Source of the DNA: an uncultured Acidimicrobiaceae bacterium
Lineage (GTDB): Bacteria; Actinomycetota; Acidimicrobiia; Acidimicrobiales; Ilumatobacteraceae
Assembly: GCA_937890395.1 (NCBI GenBank)
Contig: CALACK010000038.1
Span: 1 to 52,988, forward strand
Direction of reading: 5' to 3'
Length of the DNA: 52,988 nt
Shown one piece after another: positions 25,231 through 32,023 of the stretch; position 1 is the first letter of the stretch; every line of letters starts with the position of its first letter. Position numbers and translations under genes: made by a program. Under the pieces are notes generated by a model. It was given only the letters and a program-made list of their open reading frames with translations, was not told the origin of the DNA and ran no database searches.

Positions 25231-26120
25231 TTGTTGAGTAAAGCTCGCAGTGCAACCTCAATTGTCGAATGTTTGAACACAAAGCCAGATTTCAGCAACT
25301 CGGCTGGCATCACTCGTTGGCCCGTGAATAATAAAGCATCTGCAAGTTCGGCGCCCAACAAAAGTTGCGGACCGAATTTTGGTATCGGTAATATTGCAAG
25401 TCGTTTGAGTGCGCGAGCCAACGCCGTTGTGAAGTCGGTATTTGTAACCGGGTTCGGTGCGGTCAGATTTACTGCACCGGAGACTTTGGTAGTGAGTAGA
25501 TGTTCAATCGCGGCAAGTTCATCATCAAGCGAGATCCAACTCTGCCACGCTCGTCCATCACCAAATTTTCCGCCAAGACCAAGTTTGAAAAGCGGAAGTT
25601 GTTTCTTGAGCGCACCACCAAGCGGTGTCAGCACGATTCCAGTTCGCAAATAAACTGTTCGCACGCCGGCATCTACCGCAGGTTTTGCTGCGGCTTCCCA
25701 TTGCTTGCAAATATCTGCCAAAAAACTCGACCCATTGCTCGACTGTTCGGTTAATTCTTCATCGCCGCTGGGCCCATAGATTCCGATTGCAGAACCAGAC
25801 AAAAACACACTTGGTTTTTTCGCGCAGTTGGCAATTGTTGAAGCCAGCAGAGAAGTGCTCTTGGTTCGACTCTCGACAAGCTCTTGTTTGTATTTTGTTG
25901 TCCATCGACGATCGCCAATGCCCGCACCCGACAAATGAATTACCGCATCGGCACCGTCGATAACAGAGGCATCGATTTGTCCTGTAGCTGGGTTCCATCG
26001 GCTTTCGTTTAAGTTAGGTGTTCGACGAACTAGTTGAACTACTTCGTGTCCTGCAAGACTAAGTTTTTTGACTAAAGGTTTTCCGATTAATCCACTTGCG
26101 CCAGAAATAATGATTTTCAT
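25227..26120 (-). CDS. TIGR01777 family epimerase (YfcH-like)
   Basis: The 297-residue extended SDR has the N-terminal cofactor motif IIISGASGLIGKPLV and the family-specific segments RTGIVLTPLGGALKKQLP, GDGRAWQSWISLDD and a C-terminal LLKSGFVFKH. This family (YfcH, SulA in cyanobacteria) is widespread but has no settled substrate. It heads an operon with the FAD oxidoreductase (ATGA overlap) and the SRPBCC protein. The gene lies 16 bases downstream of the KimA-like transporter on the same strand. Confidence 0.9.
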   Translation of the reverse strand: MKIIISGASGLIGKPLVKKLSLAGHEVVQLVRRTPNLNESRWNPATGQIDASVIDGADAVIHLSGAGIGDRRWTTKYKQELVESRTKSTSLLASTIANCAKKPSVFLSGSAIGIYGPSGDEELTEQSSNGSSFLADICKQWEAAAKPAVDAGVRTVYLRTGIVLTPLGGALKKQLPLFKLGLGGKFGDGRAWQSWISLDDELAAIEHLLTTKVSGAVNLTAPNPVTNTDFTTALARALKRLAILPIPKFGPQLLLGAELADALLFTGQRVMPAELLKSGFVFKHSTIEVALRALLNK

Positions 26121-26136
26121 ATAGCGGCAATGCTAG

Positions 26137-27999
26137 TTACTCAATAACGATTGGCACCGAGGTAACAACAGTATTTTTGCGGTAGAGCAATCGTGCTTTA
26201 ATCGCCAACGCCGACTGGTTGTGCAACCATTGCGATCGAAGAGCCGTCACAAACTCGGGTATCACAACGGTGATGATGTCGTCGCTGTCTTCGTTGTCGA
26301 TGCGATTGATATGCGTCAAAATCGTGTCGGTTAAATTTCTGAAGTCGTCGTTGAGCGTCTCAAGCTCGGTGGTCATGCCGTACTTTGCCCAGTTGCTTTC
26401 TAGTTTTTCTCTTTCTTCAGTCGAGCCGACAACCGAAAGCGCCAAAAGGCGATCTGGACGCAAACTTTCGGCATATTTCACGGCTTGCAGAACACCTTTG
26501 TTAACTGAACCAACTAGAACAAGAACTGTGTGCGTGCGGCGTGGCGCAATGTAACCCTCTTCAATCTGCAAAAACGAGCGCACTTTTTTGTAGTGACGAT
26601 TGACAGCCAAGAAAAACATGATCATCATCGGAATGACAACGGCTGGAATCCACGCTCCATCGGTGAATTTTGTGACTACAACGACGGCCACGACCAGAAA
26701 AGTTGTCGACGCTCCAAGACCCGAAAAAAATGCGCGCACTTGCCAACCTGTTTTTTTGAGACTGCGATGGTGCACCAGCATTCCGAATTGACTCAAAGTG
26801 AAACCTGTGAACACACCCACTGCATAAAGGGGAATCAAAGCACCCACGTTCCCACCGAAAGCAATCACCAACGCACTTGAAGCAATGCCAAGAAAAATGA
26901 TTCCATTCGAAAACACGAGTCGGTCGCCACGATTCGTCAGTTGTCGGGGCATGAAATTATCTTTGGCAATAAACGACGACAGTCTCGGAAAGTCGGCATA
27001 CGCCGTGTTTGCTGCCAAGATCAGAATTCCGATTGTTGCAAACTGAAAAATATAGAAAAAGATGTTTTTGCCGCCGTAGACCTGCTCGGCCATTTGTGCT
27101 AAAACGGTTACCTTGATTTCTCCTTCATGGTCTTTGATCGGTTGAATCTTTTGTGCAAGCATGCTCAAACCCAACATTGAAGTGCCAAGAATTACAGCCA
27201 TCCAGATCAAAGTTTTTGATGCGTTCTTTGGTTCTGGTTTTTCAAATGCTTGCACCCCGTCAGCAACTGCCTCGACACCGGTTAGTGCTACTGCACCTGA
27301 CGAAAACGCTTTAAGGAAGAAGAATAAAGTTAAGGCTTTTTGTCCCGATAACAACTCTTGGGCGTACGCGTCAGAGTGATCAATTGGTCCGAGATCTTGA
27401 AAATAAACTCGATATAGACCGACAACAATTAATGCACCAAGACTCAAGATATATAAGTAAGTCGGAGGCGCGAAAAGAGCGCCAGATTCTTTGATGCCAC
27501 GCAGGTTTGCAAGCGTGACGATGACTATGAAGCCAACGCAGAGTTCAACTCGGTATGGCGCCAAGTTTTGAAACGCCGAAACAATCGCGGCGACACCTGC
27601 ACTTATTGATACTGCAACCGTCAAAATGTAACCAATCAGCATTGACGCACCAGCAACAAGCGAAGGTGAGCGACCGAGATTTTCGCGCGACACCACGTAA
27701 CTGCCGCCACCTTTCGGATATGCGTACATAGTTTGGCGGTAACTGCTGACCACAACTGCCAACAGCAGAATCACAAGGATTGAAATTGGCACCAAAAAGT
27801 CGAACGCTGTCATGCCAACAGCCGCTAGCGACAAAAATACGATCAGAATTTCTTCGGTCGCATATGCAGTGCTTGAAATCGCATCGCTTGCAAAAACCGG
27901 CAGTGCAATCTTTTTTGAAAGTCGATGATGCGCGTCTTCAGAACTGGCAATTGGCTTGCCGATTAAGAATCGCTTGAGAGAAGAGGGGGAAATCACCAT
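26137..27999 (-). CDS. APC-family transporter, KimA-like (potassium uptake candidate)
   Basis: The 620-residue protein has about 12 hydrophobic segments over residues 40-470 and a soluble C-terminal domain of about 150 residues. It matches Bacillus subtilis KimA (YdaO), a high-affinity K+/H+ symporter, along its length: LKRFLIGKPI, ASDAISSTAYATEEIL, YRQTMYAYPKGGGSYVVSREN, FSSGAVALTGVEAVADG, RGDRLVFSNGIIFLG and VTKFTDGAW, with a similar cytosolic domain. In M. tuberculosis a related gene (Rv2690c) is divergent from the trkA pair ceoB/ceoC just as here. Amino-acid permease is the usual automatic name; potassium transport is better supported by homology and context. Confidence 0.88.
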   Translation of the reverse strand: MVISPSSLKRFLIGKPIASSEDAHHRLSKKIALPVFASDAISSTAYATEEILIVFLSLAAVGMTAFDFLVPISILVILLLAVVVSSYRQTMYAYPKGGGSYVVSRENLGRSPSLVAGASMLIGYILTVAVSISAGVAAIVSAFQNLAPYRVELCVGFIVIVTLANLRGIKESGALFAPPTYLYILSLGALIVVGLYRVYFQDLGPIDHSDAYAQELLSGQKALTLFFFLKAFSSGAVALTGVEAVADGVQAFEKPEPKNASKTLIWMAVILGTSMLGLSMLAQKIQPIKDHEGEIKVTVLAQMAEQVYGGKNIFFYIFQFATIGILILAANTAYADFPRLSSFIAKDNFMPRQLTNRGDRLVFSNGIIFLGIASSALVIAFGGNVGALIPLYAVGVFTGFTLSQFGMLVHHRSLKKTGWQVRAFFSGLGASTTFLVVAVVVVTKFTDGAWIPAVVIPMMIMFFLAVNRHYKKVRSFLQIEEGYIAPRRTHTVLVLVGSVNKGVLQAVKYAESLRPDRLLALSVVGSTEEREKLESNWAKYGMTTELETLNDDFRNLTDTILTHINRIDNEDSDDIITVVIPEFVTALRSQWLHNQSALAIKARLLYRKNTVVTSVPIVIE

Positions 28000-28030
28000 T
28001 TCGGTTTTCTATTCTTGCACAAGTGGCAGT

Positions 28031-28078
28031 ATTTGACACAGTTATTGACACAGCTATTGACACAGTCATTGACGTAGA
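28031..28078. repeat. four tandem 12-bp repeats carrying TTGACA
   Basis: Units ATTTGACACAGT, TATTGACACAGC, TATTGACACAGT and CATTGACGTAGA run head to tail through the divergent promoter of the KimA-like and trkA genes. Each contains TTGACA or TTGACG, the -35 consensus. The last unit runs into the -10-like TAGACT of trkA. They may be an operator, alternative -35 elements or slippage products. Confidence 0.9.
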
Positions 28079-28080
28079 CT
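28075..28080 (+). promoter_or_regulatory. putative -10 element of trkA pair (leaderless)
   Basis: TAGACT lies 7 bases before the GTG at 28088. The nearest TTGACA copies are 12 and 24 bp upstream of it, neither being the ideal 17, so the repeat may tune promoter strength. Confidence 0.4.
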
Positions 28081-28087
28081 GCCTCAC

Positions 28088-28741
28088 GTGCATGTAGTAA
28101 TTGTTGGTTGTGGGCGCGTGGGTTCGACGCTTGCACTGAACCTTGTTTCATCGGGCCATAGCGTTGCAGTCGTCGATCGCAAATCAGACGCATTTTTTAG
28201 ACTTCGTGACAATTTTGCAGGTCAAACAATCACCGGCATCGGCTTTGACCGAGATGTACTTGAACAGGCAGGCATCAAACAAGCCAGCGCAGTTGCCGCG
28301 GTAACGAACGGTGACAACTCAAATATTCTGGTCGCCAGAGTTGCACGCGAAAGTTTTGGCATTGAAAAAGTCGTCGCTCGAATCTCAGACCCGAAGCGCG
28401 CCGAAATCTACGAGCGCCTTGGCATCGCCACCGTCGCCACCGTTAAATGGACGTCGGATCGAATTCTGCGCCGAATTTTGCCCGATCTGCCAGCAGTCGA
28501 ATGGACGGACCCGAGTTCGTCAGTTGTACTCATTGAGCGAGCGTTCCCTGACATTCTTGTCGGTGAGAAAGTTCTTGAGCTCGAAATTAAAGGTGCTCGC
28601 ATTTCGGCGTTGCGTCGTTTGAGCTCGGCGGTTATTCCTGACAGTAAAACTTTGGTTCAGCAAGGGGATATTGGTTATTTTGCGGTTGAAAAAGACTCTG
28701 TTGTATCACTTGACGAGTTCTTAAAAAAGGGCACGTCATGA
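28088..28741 (+). CDS. trkA: TrkA-family RCK protein (first of pair, CeoB-like)
   Basis: The 217-residue protein (GTG start, MHVVIVGCGRVGSTLA) has an N-terminal Rossmann RCK_N domain that binds NAD(H) or a nucleotide, with VDRKSDAFFRL and AVAAVTNGDNSN, and a C-terminal RCK_C domain (ISALRRLSSAVIPDSKTLVQQGD). TrkA proteins form cytosolic gating rings on potassium transporters. No trkH/trkG is in the window; the divergent KimA-like gene is the nearest transporter. Its stop overlaps the second trkA start as ATGA. Confidence 0.92.
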   Translation: MHVVIVGCGRVGSTLALNLVSSGHSVAVVDRKSDAFFRLRDNFAGQTITGIGFDRDVLEQAGIKQASAVAAVTNGDNSNILVARVARESFGIEKVVARISDPKRAEIYERLGIATVATVKWTSDRILRRILPDLPAVEWTDPSSSVVLIERAFPDILVGEKVLELEIKGARISALRRLSSAVIPDSKTLVQQGDIGYFAVEKDSVVSLDEFLKKGTS

Positions 28742-29406
28742 AAATTATCGTCGCGGGTGGTGGCAGCGTCGGTCGTTTTACGGCTGAGCAACTCGTCGCT
28801 GCGGGTCACGATGTTGTCGTTGTCGAAAACGATCGAGCGGTTGTGCGCAACTATGGCAAAGAAGAAGAAGCTAAAGGTGTTCGCTGGTATCTCGGCGATG
28901 CATGTGATGTTGAAGTGCTTCGTCTAGCTGGTGCCGCCGACGCAGAAGTTGTGGCTGCTGTAACTGGTGATGATGAAGACAACTTGGTTGTTTCACTATT
29001 GGCAAAACAAGAGTTTGGTGCGCCAAGAGTTATCGCTCGTGTGAATAATCCAAAAAATCATTGGATGTTCAATGAAATGTGGGGCATCGACATCGCGGTT
29101 TCGACACCTCACTTGATTACGAGCCTGGTTCAAGAAGCAGTTAGTGTCGGAAATTTTGTGAAACTCATGGATTTCAAAGGCGGCAAAGCAGAGCTCGCTG
29201 AAGTTACTTTGGCCGTCGCGTCACCAGCGTGCGATAAAACGCTAAAAGAATTAAAGTTTCCGAGAAGTTCGACTGTTGTTGCGATCGTACGTGATCAAGT
29301 TGTGCTCGTGCCCGAAAGCGACACAATTTTGCGCGCAGGTGACGAAGTGATGGTGTTGATCACCGAAGACGCCGAAGCCGCAATTCAAAAAATCTTGATT
29401 GGCTAA
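28738..29406 (+). CDS. trkA: TrkA-family RCK protein (second of pair, CeoC-like)
   Basis: The 222-residue protein repeats the RCK_N (KIIVAGGGSVGRFTAEQLV, VVENDRAVV, VVAAVTGDDEDNLV) and RCK_C (STVVAIVRDQVVLVPESDTILRAGDEVMVLI) layout. Together with the preceding gene it corresponds to the ceoB-ceoC pair of M. tuberculosis, Rv2691-Rv2692. Two different RCK subunits suggest a hetero-oligomeric ring (inference). It ends 7 bases from the convergent OB-fold gene. Confidence 0.92.
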   Translation: MKIIVAGGGSVGRFTAEQLVAAGHDVVVVENDRAVVRNYGKEEEAKGVRWYLGDACDVEVLRLAGAADAEVVAAVTGDDEDNLVVSLLAKQEFGAPRVIARVNNPKNHWMFNEMWGIDIAVSTPHLITSLVQEAVSVGNFVKLMDFKGGKAELAEVTLAVASPACDKTLKELKFPRSSTVVAIVRDQVVLVPESDTILRAGDEVMVLITEDAEAAIQKILIG

Positions 29407-29413
29407 AAGTTTT

Positions 29414-29767
29414 TTACCCGAGCAGGGTGTAAGCCGGGTTCAAAATCACAGTGCGATCTCCGTCGCGATGTGGCACGCCATCAACCATGATGCACTTGCC
29501 ATGATCAACACCGGGAATACTTCGTCGACCGCTGAAAATAACTGTGGCTTCACCCGTGCCGTCGTTGATCACGAGTTCTACGGCTGGCACACCACTGCGT
29601 GGCTTGATGCGCATGCGTTTGATTTCGCCCGCAATTTTTGTGCGAGTGCGACTCTCAGAGTCGGAGATACTGACGAAGTCGTACTCTTTGAATCGTTCAC
29701 AAAGGCGCTCTGAATCAATTTCAAGATTGTCGGCCGTTAATCGCTTGCCGAATGATCGAATACCCAT
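29414..29767 (-). CDS. OB-fold nucleic acid-binding domain protein (Rv2694c-like)
   Basis: I start at the ATG at 29767 (MGIRSFGKRLTADNLE), which overlaps the TAA stop of the redoxin gene as TAATG; the longer open frame reads through that gene. The 117-residue protein contains one OB fold (AGEIKRMRIKPRSGVPAVEL, VINDGTGEATVIFSGRR, VDHGKCIMVDGVPHRDGDR). A similar protein sits next to the ceo genes in mycobacteria (Rv2694c). A nucleic-acid-binding role is inferred from the fold only. Confidence 0.8.
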   Translation of the reverse strand: MGIRSFGKRLTADNLEIDSERLCERFKEYDFVSISDSESRTRTKIAGEIKRMRIKPRSGVPAVELVINDGTGEATVIFSGRRSIPGVDHGKCIMVDGVPHRDGDRTVILNPAYTLLG

Positions 29768-30339
29768 TAGTTGCTCGCCAGTAAGTTTAATTCTTGTTCT
29801 AATTCTAAATCTGAAAGCACACCGATTCTTGTCGTGACAGTGCCGTCTTTGGCGATGAACACCCACGCTGGTTGGTACGGCACATTGAATCGCGCAAAAA
29901 CTTCACCACTCGAGTCGTTGATGTTCGTAAACGAAAGACCGTTTTCATTTACAAAATCTTGCATGTCTCCGCCGCTGCCGTTCCATGCGACGCCAGTGAC
30001 TTGAACTTTGCCCTTAAAAGTTTTGTATGCAGCCTCGACCGAGGAAGACTCAGATTTACAAGCCCGTCAACCTGGTGCCCAAAACCAGAGCGCAAGTGGC
30101 TGCGACTCTAAAACTTTCGTGCTTTCAAATGTTGCACCACTCAACAGCGTCGCCGAAAAAATCGCTGGCGATGATGATGATGATGGTGCTGATGATTGGG
30201 TCGCATCTGTTGTCAGTGTGACTTGTTCTGAAGTGTTTGCCGGGTCAGTTTGTTTTGCAGAGTCTGCACCGCAGCCAAAAACTGTCAGCATTAAAACGGA
30301 TGCAAATATTTGTCCACTTAGTTTTAATGACTTGTTCAC
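29767..30339 (-). CDS. redoxin lipoprotein (DsbE/MPT53-like) with in-frame TGA at the active site: candidate selenoprotein
   Basis: Two open frames, 30339-30067 and onward to 29767, are in the same frame and separated only by TGA 30069-30067. Reading TGA as one residue gives a 190-residue protein: lipoprotein signal (residues 1-23, VLMLTVFGC with lipobox Cys), a Ser-rich linker, then a thioredoxin fold LALWFWAPG-(TGA)-RACKSES, VAWNGSGGDMQDFV, GLSFTNINDSSGEVFARFNVPYQPAWVF. It resembles M. tuberculosis MPT53/DsbF, where the TGA position is the first Cys of CxxC; here it would be UxxC at residue 91. The sequence on both sides is intact and family-like. Alternatives are a nonsense mutation or a sequencing error. 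Confidence 0.7.
30023..30066 (-). promoter_or_regulatory. possible bacterial SECIS element after the in-frame TGA
   Basis: On the minus strand, CCTC-GGTC-GAGG (30044-30033) forms a 4-bp stem with a GGUC loop starting 27 bases after TGA, within a longer pairing of TTGTA (30061-30057) with TACAA (30027-30023). Bacterial SECIS hairpins sit 16-37 bases after UGA with a G early in the apical loop; GGUC recalls the fdhF loop. A competing hairpin (CTGAG/CTCGG) exists. This was judged by eye, with no folding calculation. Confidence 0.4.
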
Positions 30340-30400
30340 GTTGTCAAGAGTAACTCATTTAGGGCGAAATAATCTGAGATCACCCGTAGCCTGATTGCGT

Positions 30401-30493
30401 ATGAGCACCAGAAAGTTGATATTTTTTGCATTACTTTGTGGCGTGGCTATTTTGTTGGCAGGTTCCTTGCAACTGTTCTTAATGTCACGATAA
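30401..30493 (+). CDS. possible 30-aa single-helix membrane peptide
   Basis: An ATG frame encodes MSTRKLIFFALLCGVAIL and 12 more residues, a basic start followed by one membrane helix, and ends at TAA 30491-30493. It lies in the 250-base space between the redoxin lipoprotein and lpdA. It could be a small membrane protein, a decayed signal-anchor gene, or chance. There is no family match I recognise and no clear ribosome site. Confidence 0.3.
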   Translation: MSTRKLIFFALLCGVAILLAGSLQLFLMSR

Positions 30494-30587
30494 GTCAGCG
30501 ACAACTCACAGCTCTTTCGCAAATTTATAGTTCTGTCTCGAGGCTTAACGGCTACGATGAAGCAGGTGTTCAGAAGAAAGAGAAACC

Positions 30588-31988
30588 TTGGCAGACCAAT
30601 TTGATCTCGTTGTAATCGGCGGAGGTCCTGGTGGCTACGCATCAGCTTTTTATGCAGCCTCCTGCGGCATGAGCGTGGCGTTGGTCGAACGCGACACAAT
30701 CGGCGGAACCTGTCTAAATCGCGGTTGCATACCGGCGAAGGCATTTTTGGAAACGGCTGCAGCTAATCGCCATGTGGCCCATGCTTCAGAATTTGGGATC
30801 AACGCAACTTCGTTAGGTATCGATTTTTCGGTTAGCCAAGCGCGTAAAGCGCGCATCGTCGATGGCTTGGTTAAAGGTTTAACCGGTTTGACAAAGTCAA
30901 AGAAAGTTACATATCTGCTCGGCACTGGATCGCTTGAAGCAAACCGAGTTGTAAATGTTCAACTGGCTGACGGGACTGCAACAAAAATTCAAGCCAATAA
31001 TGTGATTTTGGCGAGTGGTTCAGTGCCTCGCACAATCAAGGGCTTTCCAATCGGCGGATCAATCATGACCTCGGATGAGGTTCTAATGTTAAATACCATT
31101 CCAAAACGGATTGCAGTAATCGGCGGTGGCGCAATCGGTTGCGAATTCGCGTCGACTTTTGCAGATCTTGGTTCACAAGTCACGATTCTTGAAGGTGCAC
31201 CAAAAATTTTGCCTGGTCTAGACCCTGACGTTGCAAATGTTGTGGTTAAGAGTTTTACAAAAAAGAAAATCAACATAAAAACTGGCATTGTCGTAACTGG
31301 TCAAAGTTCGTTGCCAGATGGTTCGACTCAGATTACTTTCGCGACTGGTGATCCGCTGATTGTTGATGTTGTGATTATGTCAATCGGGCGTCGTGCGTTT
31401 TCTGATGCACTAGGGCTGAGTGGTACAGAAGTTAAAGTCGATGACCGTGGATTTGTGGCGGTAAATGAATATTGCCAAACAGGTGAACCTGGCGTTTATG
31501 CGATCGGTGATCTAATCAATACTCCGCAACTTGCTCACGTTGCATATGCCGAAGCAATTTTGTCGATCAAACATCTGCGAGGCGAAAATGCAACGCCAAT
31601 TATGTATGACCGTGTGCCATGGGCAATTTATTGTCACCCAGAAGTTGCATGGGCTGGCCCTTCAGAAGAGCAAGCGCGCGATGCAGGTCATGATGTTGTT
31701 GTCGCAAAGCATCAATTTCGTGCCAACTCTAGGGCGATGATTCTTGGTGAGATAGATGGGCTGGTCAAAGTGATCGCGAAAAAAAATGCGGATGGCACTG
31801 CAGGTCAAGTTCTCGGAGTTCACATGGTCGGGCCTTGGGTTACTGAGCAACTTGCGGCAGGTTATTTGGCTGTTAACTGGGAAGCTTCAGTTGATGAGAT
31901 CGCCGAATTTGTAATGCCTCATCCAAGTCTTAGCGAATTGTTTGGCGAAACAATTCTCTCGCTGACTGGCAGAAGTTTCAATGCATAA
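30588..31988 (+). CDS. lpdA: dihydrolipoamide dehydrogenase (E3)
   Basis: The 466-residue flavoprotein starts at TTG 30588 with a purine-rich AGAAAGAG before it. It has the FAD motif VVIGGGPGGYASAFYA, the redox pair Cys42/Cys47 in GGTCLNRGCIPAK, the NAD-binding IAVIGGGAIGCEFAS and the C-terminal catalytic His-Glu in MPHPSLSE. It reoxidises dihydrolipoyl groups of E2, passing electrons to NAD+. It is followed after 35 bases by the E2 gene and then by the lipoylation gene, so E3, E2 and cofactor attachment are made together. Confidence 0.96.
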   Translation: MADQFDLVVIGGGPGGYASAFYAASCGMSVALVERDTIGGTCLNRGCIPAKAFLETAAANRHVAHASEFGINATSLGIDFSVSQARKARIVDGLVKGLTGLTKSKKVTYLLGTGSLEANRVVNVQLADGTATKIQANNVILASGSVPRTIKGFPIGGSIMTSDEVLMLNTIPKRIAVIGGGAIGCEFASTFADLGSQVTILEGAPKILPGLDPDVANVVVKSFTKKKINIKTGIVVTGQSSLPDGSTQITFATGDPLIVDVVIMSIGRRAFSDALGLSGTEVKVDDRGFVAVNEYCQTGEPGVYAIGDLINTPQLAHVAYAEAILSIKHLRGENATPIMYDRVPWAIYCHPEVAWAGPSEEQARDAGHDVVVAKHQFRANSRAMILGEIDGLVKVIAKKNADGTAGQVLGVHMVGPWVTEQLAAGYLAVNWEASVDEIAEFVMPHPSLSELFGETILSLTGRSFNA

Positions 31989-32023
31989 CAGACTTAATCG
32001 CGTCTAGATAGAAAGAGAATCAA

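Noticed and set aside
26137-27999. Plain amino-acid permease
   Set aside because: Full-length similarity to KimA and the trkA neighbours make potassium transport the better call.
28031-28078. Tandem repeats as a CRISPR-like array
   Set aside because: Units are 12 bp, directly adjacent, with no spacers and no cas genes nearby.
30067-30069. TGA reassigned to Trp or Gly in this organism
   Set aside because: TGA ends many clear genes here, including nine ATGA overlaps, so the code is standard.
29767-30339. Simple frameshift splitting the redoxin gene
   Set aside because: Both parts are in the same frame; only one codon separates them, so no frameshift is needed.
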